Shown here in pieces: positions 1-5,112 of a stretch of 5,112 nucleotides of DNA (positions within the stretch are counted from its first letter, which is position 1; every line of letters starts with the position of its first letter). The notes under the pieces were generated by a model. The model worked only from the letters and a program-made list of their open reading frames with translations. It was not told where the DNA came from and did no database searches. The position numbers and the translations under genes are program-made. Source of the stretch: Gammaproteobacteria bacterium (lineage in GTDB: Bacteria > Pseudomonadota > Gammaproteobacteria > Steroidobacterales > Steroidobacteraceae). The stretch lies in assembly GCA_028293775.1 (NCBI GenBank), contig JAQGOD010000272.1:1-5112 (forward strand). Reading direction: 5' to 3'.

Positions 1-1032
1 CAGCGCGTCATGGCCGAGCGCGTGCATTTTAAGCTCCGCGAGCTGCTGGATGATCTCCGAGCCTTTGATCTTCAACACCGAGACTTCGGGTCCCAAGCCT
101 CGCTGCTCGTTCGCGGTTGCCGATAGTACGCGCAGGTTCGTGATCTCCAGGGCCATCAGTTCCATTTCGACCTGCGCGATCCGGTCGCGAAACCGAGAAT
201 CCTCGATCAGCGGCCGGCCGTTGCTCATCTGTTCGGCCGCAATCTGTTTGAGCTTTTTCAGAGCGCGCTTGCAATTGCCGATGCCCGCATTGCCGCTGCG
301 CTCATGCGTGAGAAGGAACTTGGCATAGGTCCATCCTTTGTTTTCCTCGCCGATCAAATTTTCCACCGGCACCTTCACGTTATCGAAGAAGATGTCATTA
401 ATCTCATGTTCGCCGTCGAGCATGATGATGGGACGTACCGTAACGCCCGAAGATTTCATGTCGATCAATAGAAACGAGATGCCCTGTTGCGGGCGTCCCT
501 CGGTACTGGTGCGCACCAGGCAGAAGATCCAGTCGGCAAATTGGCCCAGGGTGTTCCATGTCTTCTGGCCATTCACGATGTAATGATCGCCCTGGCGCAC
601 GGCGCTGGTTCGCAGCGAGGCAAGATCGGAACCGGAGCCCGGCTCGGAATACCCTTGGCACCACCAATCCTCACCCGAAAGAATCCGCGGCAGAAAGTAC
701 TCCTGCTGAGCCGCATTGCCGAAGGTCTGCATCACCGGTGCCAGCATTTTCAACGAAAAAGGATTCTGCGGCGGAGCACAGGCATCCGCGCGTTCCTCTT
801 CAAAGATGTGCTGCTGCACGATGTTCCAACCCGTCCCGCCAAAAGCGCTAGGCCAGTTGACCGCGCCCCACCCTTTGCGGAATAGGATCTTCTGCCACCG
901 CACCATGTCATCTTTGGATATGCGTCTGCCCAATTGCAACTTGCTGCGGATATCGGCGGGCAGCTCGGCATCAAAAAAAGCGCGCACTTCGGCGCGGAAA
1001 TCCTCTTCTTCTGGACTGTATTTCAGATCCAT
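1..1032 (-). CDS. Acyl-CoA dehydrogenase, PimC-like large-subunit type (3' end cut off by window edge)
   Basis: FAD-dependent alpha,beta-dehydrogenation of an acyl-CoA, passing electrons to ETF; cytoplasmic. The frame is open from the ATG at 1032 to base 1, giving 344 residues. Family members are usually near 390-400, so about 50 C-terminal residues are missing. The N-terminus MDLKYSPEEEDFRAEVRAFF is typical of the PimC (pimeloyl-CoA dehydrogenase large subunit) and FadE-like group. The substrate/FAD signature GYSEPGSGSD lies at residues 127-136 and NGQKTWNT at 154-161. The helix motif THERSGNAG at 242-250 carries Glu244, where isovaleryl-CoA dehydrogenase and some heteromeric ACADs hold their catalytic base. 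The start is supported by AGGAGA seven bases upstream. It lies 24 bp after the MDR gene and is probably co-transcribed with it. Relatives often pair with a small subunit encoded next door, which would lie past the left edge. The ACAD family is certain; the PimC-like subgroup and the substrate are inferred. Confidence 0.93.
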   Translation of the reverse strand, partial: MDLKYSPEEEDFRAEVRAFFDAELPADIRSKLQLGRRISKDDMVRWQKILFRKGWGAVNWPSAFGGTGWNIVQQHIFEEERADACAPPQNPFSLKMLAPVMQTFGNAAQQEYFLPRILSGEDWWCQGYSEPGSGSDLASLRTSAVRQGDHYIVNGQKTWNTLGQFADWIFCLVRTSTEGRPQQGISFLLIDMKSSGVTVRPIIMLDGEHEINDIFFDNVKVPVENLIGEENKGWTYAKFLLTHERSGNAGIGNCKRALKKLKQIAAEQMSNGRPLIEDSRFRDRIAQVEMELMALEITNLRVLSATANEQRGLGPEVSVLKIKGSEIIQQLAELKMHALGHDAL

Positions 1033-1038
1033 GCGTAT

Positions 1039-1044
1039 TCTCCT
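1039..1044 (-). promoter_or_regulatory. Shine-Dalgarno site of the PimC-like dehydrogenase
   Basis: On the minus strand this reads AGGAGA, seven bases before the ATG at 1032. It is the clearest ribosome binding site in the window. It fixes the start of the downstream dehydrogenase and fills part of the 24-bp gap after the MDR stop codon. Confidence 0.75.
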
Positions 1045-1056
1045 AAAGGCGCCGCC

Positions 1057-2055
1057 TCAGCCCATCGTGATGATGATCTTACCGCGCGCCGCGCGCGAGC
1101 CGAGCCTGGCGATCGCTTCGCCGCCGCGCGCCAGCGGAAAACGCTCGGTTACTGCGGGTTTGATCTTGGCGTTGAGATAGAGCGCCATGAGCGCGGCCAC
1201 GTTGGCGGCGTGCAGCGCGGGAAAGCGATTGGTGAATTCGCCCCAGAAAACACCCACGATCGATGCGCCCTTGAGCAGCGGCAAATTGAGAGGCAGCTTC
1301 GGAATGCCGGCCGTGAATCCGACGACCAGGTGCCTTCCCTGCCAGGCAATCGCGCGCAGCGCAGCCTCGCTGTAGTCGCCGCCGATGGCATCGTAGATCA
1401 CGTCTGCCCCGCGCGCGCCGCAAGCCGTCTTGAAGCTGTCCGTCAGGCTCCGCGCTGCATTTTTGTCCAACGATCCGAGAGGGTACTGCACGCCATCATC
1501 CGCGCCGTGTTCGCGTGCCAAGGCCAGTTTGTCGGCGTTCGAGGCCGCGGCGATGACGCGCGCACCCATTGCCTTGCCCAGCTCGACGGCAGCGAGGCCG
1601 ACGCCGCCGCCGGCACCGAGCACCAGGAGTGTTTCGCCCTCGCGCAGTTGCGCGCGGTCCTTCAGGGCGTGTTGCGAGGTGCCGTAGGTCATGAGGAATG
1701 CAGCCGCCTCCTCGAAGGGCATGCTGTCGGGAATTTTCCAGCAATTGCCGGCCTGAGCGATTGCCTTCTCGGCCATGGCGCCGCGCACGGGGCTGACCAG
1801 CACGCGATCGCCGCTGCGAAGCGTCGTCACCCCCTCGCCTACCGCATCGATGACGCCGGCAAGCTCGCCTCCCGGCGAAAACGGCCGCGGCGGCTTGATT
1901 TGGTATAGGTCTTGGATGATCAGAAGGTCCGGAAAATTAACGCCCACGGCGCGAACGTTGATGCGAACTTCGCCGGGTCCGGGATTAGGATCCGCTACCT
2001 CTTCGAGCACCAAGGTCTCGGGGCCGCCGGGCCGATGGCTCATCAAAGCTTTCAT
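1057..2055 (-). CDS. Zinc-independent MDR oxidoreductase, NADPH:quinone oxidoreductase family
   Basis: A 332-residue medium-chain dehydrogenase/reductase, full length for the family, probably a cytoplasmic NAD(P)H-dependent reductase. The N-terminal GroES-like catalytic domain (about 1-125) has PGGELAGVIDAVGEGV near 61-76, where zinc alcohol dehydrogenases have a GHE motif. The structural-zinc cysteine cluster is also absent, so the enzyme is of the Qor/enoyl-reductase type. The Rossmann domain (about 126-260) carries the dinucleotide loop LGAGGGVG at 146-153. An Ser..Lys pair (Ser172, Lys176) after the second strand is typical of NADPH preference. The start at MKAL is the usual family start. 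Its ATG shares the ATGA overlap with the ligase stop, and only a weak GGCGG (2063-2067) precedes it, so translational coupling is likely. The real substrate (quinone, enal or enoyl thioester) cannot be read from sequence. The neighbours suggest a role in acyl-CoA or aldehyde metabolism. Confidence 0.92.
   Translation of the reverse strand: MKALMSHRPGGPETLVLEEVADPNPGPGEVRINVRAVGVNFPDLLIIQDLYQIKPPRPFSPGGELAGVIDAVGEGVTTLRSGDRVLVSPVRGAMAEKAIAQAGNCWKIPDSMPFEEAAAFLMTYGTSQHALKDRAQLREGETLLVLGAGGGVGLAAVELGKAMGARVIAAASNADKLALAREHGADDGVQYPLGSLDKNAARSLTDSFKTACGARGADVIYDAIGGDYSEAALRAIAWQGRHLVVGFTAGIPKLPLNLPLLKGASIVGVFWGEFTNRFPALHAANVAALMALYLNAKIKPAVTERFPLARGGEAIARLGSRAARGKIIITMG
2052..2055 (-). promoter_or_regulatory. 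ATGA stop/start overlap between ligase and MDR genes
   Basis: On the minus strand the four bases ATGA hold both the ATG of the MDR gene (2055-2053) and the TGA of the acyl-CoA ligase (2054-2052). No strong Shine-Dalgarno precedes the ATG. This arrangement is classic for re-initiation after termination and argues that the two proteins are made together. Confidence 0.8.
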
Positions 2056-3737
2056 GTTTGTACCGCCGTGATCGAAGCCGTTTTAGCGTTCTCGCGTTCT
2101 TGCAGTTCTCGCCACATAATTTTACCGGATCCCGACTTCGGGAGCGCCTCGACAAACTCAATGACGCGCGGCACTTTATAGGCCGCCATTTGCTCTCGAC
2201 ACCAATCGATGATGGGCTGAGCCTCGATTTTGCCGCGCCACTCGGCGCGCGGCACGATGAAGGCCTTGACGGTTTCGCCGCGATGCGCATCTTTCGTGCC
2301 GATTACGCACGCTTCCTGGACCGCGGGGTGACGGTACATGAGCGACTCGATTTCGGTCGGCCACACCTTGTATCCGGCCGCATTGATCATGCGCTTCAAG
2401 CGATCGACAATGAAGAAGTATCCCTCTTCGTCCATCCGGCCAAGATCACCGCTGCGGAAAAACCGTTTGCCTTCAATTTCAATGAACACCTGCGCCGTAT
2501 CCTCGGGCTTATTCCAATACCCTAAGAACACTTGAGGGCCATGTATGACGATCTCGCCCACTTCGCCGGGCGGCAATTCGCGCAGCGTACTCGGGTCGAT
2601 GATGCGAGAGTCGACATCGAAGATTGGAATGCCCAAGCACTGCTGCTTGGGGTGGTCGGACGGATTGATGTGCGTCGCGGCGATGGTCTCGGTCAACCCG
2701 TAGCCCTCGACATACGAGATGCCCACCTCCGCGAGGCGCTGCGCCACGGCCGCCGGCATCGCTGCGCCCCCGCCGCTCAAGCGGCGAATCGACGACAGAT
2801 CGTACTTTTCGATGTTGGGATTCAGAAAAAAATCCTGAATCATGGTGGGTATGGCCGTCCAGCTCGCCACTTTGTAGCGCTCCACGCATTGCGCAGCGAC
2901 TTCGCGGTCCCAGCGGGGCAAGAGAACCAAGGTGTTGCCGATGAAAAGAGGTCCATTCATGCCGCCCTGCATGCCGGTTACGTGGAACATCGGTGCCACC
3001 GCCAGCAAGGTCATTTCGGGCTGCAGAGCAAACCACTGAATGCTGGCCACCGTGGTGTGCATCACGGTGCGGTGCGTGTGCATGCAGCCCTTGGGCTGAC
3101 CGGTCGTGCCGGAGGTATACGGCATCACGCAAAGATCATCGGGTCCCGCGGTCAGAGGACCCGGCTGCAAATTGCCGGCAAGCACGTCTTTCCAGAGCGA
3201 CAAACCGCGCGCCTGGTACTCGATGCGCGGCGCACGGATGAAATCCGGTACAGCCAGCGTCGTCGCTTCCTTCAGATAATCCGAGTAACACGCGACGATC
3301 ACATGGGCGAGATCTCCGCTGTCGAGCAAGGGTTCCACGCGCGCGTACAGCTCCTGCGAAACCAGCATCGTGCTCGCACCGGCATCCTTGGCGAAGCGCA
3401 GAATTTCCCGAGTCAAATTCATCGGGTTCAGCGGCACGACGACCGCGTTGGCGCGCAAGATGCCGTAGTAGCCGATCATGAACTGCGGGCTATTCTGCAT
3501 GAGCAGGAGCACGCGATCGCCCTTGGCGATTCCGCAGCGCTGCTCGAGAAAGCCCGCGACGCGCGTCGCTTCGTCGTGAAAGGCGGCGAAGCTCACCCGC
3601 GTATCGTAGTACACGAGATAAGGCTTGTTGGGATAGCGCCTCGCCGACACCTCGGCGTTGTAAAACAAATTGGTGGCAGGCGCGATCAGGTTGTGCATCG
3701 CATGGCTAGGCCAAACTTTAAAATGCGCGTTCGACAT
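2052..3737 (-). CDS. AMP-forming fatty-acyl-CoA ligase (ANL superfamily)
   Basis: Activates a carboxylic acid to its CoA thioester through an acyl-adenylate, using ATP and CoA. The 561-residue product has a complete set of adenylation motifs. The P-loop-like YTSGTTGQPKG is at 207-217, YGLTE at 346-350, SGD at 429-431, the hinge region DRLKRMINAAGYKVWP at 445-460, and the C-terminal PKSGSGKI at 533-540 with the adenylation lysine Lys539. Length is normal. The frame stays open upstream to 3869, but that part overlaps the preceding dehydrogenase. The ATG at 3737 is preferred because it lies 4 bp after that gene's TAA, has CGCAGG (3747-3752) nine bases ahead, and begins MSNAHFKVWP, a recurrent N-terminus among medium/long-chain ligases. 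A later ATG at 3698 is less likely. It is in an operon with dehydrogenases on both sides, so it probably feeds them. Chain length and any hydroxyl substituent of the acid are unknown. Confidence 0.95.
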   Translation of the reverse strand: MSNAHFKVWPSHAMHNLIAPATNLFYNAEVSARRYPNKPYLVYYDTRVSFAAFHDEATRVAGFLEQRCGIAKGDRVLLLMQNSPQFMIGYYGILRANAVVVPLNPMNLTREILRFAKDAGASTMLVSQELYARVEPLLDSGDLAHVIVACYSDYLKEATTLAVPDFIRAPRIEYQARGLSLWKDVLAGNLQPGPLTAGPDDLCVMPYTSGTTGQPKGCMHTHRTVMHTTVASIQWFALQPEMTLLAVAPMFHVTGMQGGMNGPLFIGNTLVLLPRWDREVAAQCVERYKVASWTAIPTMIQDFFLNPNIEKYDLSSIRRLSGGGAAMPAAVAQRLAEVGISYVEGYGLTETIAATHINPSDHPKQQCLGIPIFDVDSRIIDPSTLRELPPGEVGEIVIHGPQVFLGYWNKPEDTAQVFIEIEGKRFFRSGDLGRMDEEGYFFIVDRLKRMINAAGYKVWPTEIESLMYRHPAVQEACVIGTKDAHRGETVKAFIVPRAEWRGKIEAQPIIDWCREQMAAYKVPRVIEFVEALPKSGSGKIMWRELQERENAKTASITAVQT

Positions 3738-3741
3738 GTTT

Positions 3742-4965
3742 TTAAGCCTGCGGCCGGTAGCGAGACAGCTCCAGTTTGGCGATTTGCTCGCGATGCACTT
3801 CATCCGGACCGTCCGCCAGGCGCAAAGTGCGGGCACCCGCCCACAACGCCGCCAGCGGGAAGTCATCACTCACGCCGCCGGCGCCGTGCATCTGTATGGC
3901 CCAGTCCAGAACTTTAAGCGTCATGATGGGCGCGGCGACTTTGATCATGGCGATTTCCGCCTTGGCCGCGCGGTTGCCGACGGTATCCATCATGTACGCG
4001 GCATTCAGCACCAACCAGCGGGTCTGGTCGATCATAATGCGCGCCTCCGCAATGCGCTCGAGCGAAACGCCTTGCTCCGAGAGCCTTTTGCCGAACGCGA
4101 CTCGCGTCTGCGCGCGTTTACACATCAATTCGAGCGCGCGTTCCGCGACGCCGATGGTGCGCATGCAGTGGTGGATTCGGCCGGGACCGAGACGCCCCTG
4201 TGCGATTTCAAAACCGCGCCCCTCGCCGAGCAGCAAGTTCTCCGCCGGCACACGCACCCTCACAAAATCGACTTCGGCGTGGCCGTGCGGCGCATGATCG
4301 TAGCCAAAGACCGTGAGGGTGCGCAGAACCTTTACCCCCGGCGTTTTCATCGGCACCAGGATCATCGATTGCTGGCTGTGACGCCCCGCCTCCGGATTGG
4401 TCTTGCCCATGAAAATCAATATTTCGCAACGCGGATCGCCGGCGCCCGAGGTCCACCACTTGCGGCCGTTAATCACATAGCTATCGCCGTCGCGCACGAT
4501 GGAGGCCTGGATGTTGGTCGCATCGCTCGAGGCGACACTGGGCTCAGTCATCGCGAACGCGGAACGGATCTTGCCCTCGAGCAGCGGCTCGAGCCAGCGC
4601 TGCTGTTGGGACTGGGTGGCATATCGCGCCAGCACTTCCATATTGCCGGTATCGGGTGCGGAGCAATTGAATGCCTCCGGGGCGATGTGCGAGCGGCCCA
4701 TGATTTCGCACAACGGCGCGTATTCGAGATTGGTCAGGCCCGCGCCATGTTCGGAGTGCGGCAAGAATAAATTCCACAGATTCTGCGCCTTGGCCTTCGC
4801 CTTGAGTTCCTCGACGATCTTGGTCGGTTGCCACGGGTTACCGGCGCGCCGATTCTCCTCGAGCTCTCGGTGAAAAATCGGCTCGGCTGGATAAACATAT
4901 TTATCCATAAACGCCGTAATGCGCTCTTGCAGGTCGCGGACTTTGTCACTGTGCGAGAAATCCAT
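3742..4965 (-). CDS. Acyl-CoA dehydrogenase, ACAD10/ACAD11 (LvaC-like) type
   Basis: A complete 407-residue FAD acyl-CoA dehydrogenase. It shows [15 protein letters not shown] (138-152) in place of the usual GSD signature, [13 protein letters not shown] (166-178), [20 protein letters not shown] (246-265), FGKRL (291-295), [15 protein letters not shown] (358-372) and LADGPDEVH (383-391). These runs match the dehydrogenase domain of vertebrate ACAD11 as I recall it. Where medium-chain ACADs carry the catalytic Glu of their YEGT motif, this protein has Asp385; the ADGPDEVH form is typical of the subfamily. The start is supported by AAGGA five bases upstream. The gene follows an APH-kinase tail by 18 bp. 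In ACAD10/11 these two activities are one polypeptide, and in LvaA/LvaC they act on 4-hydroxyacyl-CoA through a phosphorylated intermediate. Plain alpha,beta-dehydrogenation of a long or branched acyl-CoA remains possible. The subfamily is well supported; the substrate is inferred. Confidence 0.95.
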   Translation of the reverse strand: MDFSHSDKVRDLQERITAFMDKYVYPAEPIFHRELEENRRAGNPWQPTKIVEELKAKAKAQNLWNLFLPHSEHGAGLTNLEYAPLCEIMGRSHIAPEAFNCSAPDTGNMEVLARYATQSQQQRWLEPLLEGKIRSAFAMTEPSVASSDATNIQASIVRDGDSYVINGRKWWTSGAGDPRCEILIFMGKTNPEAGRHSQQSMILVPMKTPGVKVLRTLTVFGYDHAPHGHAEVDFVRVRVPAENLLLGEGRGFEIAQGRLGPGRIHHCMRTIGVAERALELMCKRAQTRVAFGKRLSEQGVSLERIAEARIMIDQTRWLVLNAAYMMDTVGNRAAKAEIAMIKVAAPIMTLKVLDWAIQMHGAGGVSDDFPLAALWAGARTLRLADGPDEVHREQIAKLELSRYRPQA

Positions 4966-4970
4966 GGGGA

Positions 4971-4975
4971 TCCTT
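4971..4975 (-). promoter_or_regulatory. Shine-Dalgarno site of the ACAD11-like dehydrogenase
   Basis: The minus strand reads AAGGA five bases before the ATG at 4965, within the 18-bp gap that follows the upstream stop codon. It supports the chosen start. The adjoining GGATCC is part of the same short stretch and needs no separate explanation. Confidence 0.65.
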
Positions 4976-4983
4976 TGAAATAG

Positions 4984-5112
4984 TCAAACGTCGAAAGATT
5001 GCTGGACGAGTTTCCAGCCCAGTTCGGCTAACGGCCGAGCTCGGCGGCCCGCTTGCAGCGCCGTGGCGCTCGACGCATTACCCTGCAGCGCGCGCGCCAG
5101 CACACCCTGTAA
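4984..5112 (-). CDS. C-terminal end of a probable APH-like phosphotransferase (5' end beyond window)
   Basis: An open frame enters from the right edge and ends at the TGA at 4986-4984, giving 42 residues: LQGVLARALQGNASSATALQ, then AGRRARPLAELGWKLVQQSFDV. It has no start in the window. The pattern of a Q-G-V helix, then G-N-A-S-S-A, then R-x-R-P-L-A-E-x-G-W resembles the C-terminal helices of the 'phosphotransferase family' proteins (APH fold, relatives of the ACAD10/11 kinase domain and LvaA). Those genes are often found directly upstream of ACAD11-type dehydrogenases. The kinase catalytic motifs would lie outside the window, so the assignment rests on this tail plus gene order. The family would phosphorylate a hydroxyl of a hydroxyacyl-CoA with ATP. 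The 18-bp gap to the dehydrogenase suggests co-transcription. That the frame is coding is fairly secure; the family is moderately so. Confidence 0.68.
   Translation of the reverse strand, partial: LQGVLARALQGNASSATALQAGRRARPLAELGWKLVQQSFDV

Noticed and set aside
934..1908. Plus-strand open frame (324 codons) opposite the MDR gene and the start of the left dehydrogenase
   Set aside because: It overlaps two well-supported genes on the other strand, has low-complexity Arg/Ala/His composition and no known motif.
3738..3869. N-terminal extension of the ligase by 44 codons
   Set aside because: The extension overlaps the 3' end of the preceding dehydrogenase, is Arg/Trp/Cys-rich and unlike ligase N-termini. 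The ATG at 3737 fits the spacing and the family.
2532..3917. Long plus-strand open frame (461 codons) opposite the ligase
   Set aside because: It lies antisense to a ligase with a full set of adenylation motifs. Its translation is Arg/His/Ala-rich with no recognisable domain, as expected from the complement of GC-rich coding DNA.
3670..4770. Plus-strand open frame (366 codons) opposite the ACAD11-like gene
   Set aside because: It is a shadow of a gene with clear family motifs; the translation shows no domain.
5025..5041. Short inverted repeat TCGGC / GCCGA that could form a hairpin
   Set aside because: It has a five-base stem inside the kinase reading frame with no following T-run in the direction of transcription, so it is not a credible terminator.
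5089..5097. Alternating GC run (gcgcgcgcg)
   Set aside because: It is explained by Ala/Arg codons in a GC-rich coding frame; too short to call a repeat.

Overview
The window is a tightly packed run of five genes, all on the minus strand, cut at both edges. In transcription order (right to left) they are: the C-terminal end of a probable aminoglycoside-phosphotransferase-like (APH) kinase; an ACAD10/ACAD11-type acyl-CoA dehydrogenase; an AMP-forming fatty-acyl-CoA ligase; a zinc-independent quinone-oxidoreductase-type MDR enzyme; and a second acyl-CoA dehydrogenase of the PimC-like large-subunit type, which runs off the left edge. Spacings are 18 bp, 4 bp, an ATGA overlap and 24 bp, so this is almost certainly one operon. 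Its promoter lies beyond the right edge and its terminator beyond the left edge. There is no non-coding stretch longer than 24 bp and no RNA gene, mobile element or CRISPR array.

The sequence is GC-rich, and Shine-Dalgarno sites precede some of the starts. The protein set resembles the fatty-acid and aromatic/alicyclic-acid degradation gene sets of Proteobacteria such as Bradyrhizobium, Rhodopseudomonas and related beta/gammaproteobacteria. That placement rests on recalled family resemblance. Nothing here fixes the genus.

The genes read as a catabolic operon for an organic acid. The ligase makes the acyl-CoA, the two dehydrogenases carry out different alpha,beta steps, and the MDR enzyme acts on an enoyl, carbonyl or quinone intermediate. 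The most interesting part is the right end. The APH tail directly followed by an ACAD11-like dehydrogenase matches the two domains that are fused in vertebrate ACAD10/ACAD11, and LvaA/LvaC of bacterial levulinate catabolism. In those systems 4-hydroxyacyl-CoA is phosphorylated and then rearranged. This suggests, but does not prove, that the operon handles 4-hydroxy acids (gamma-lactone-derived or similar). Apart from that, the window is ordinary catabolic DNA with no sign of a wholly new system.
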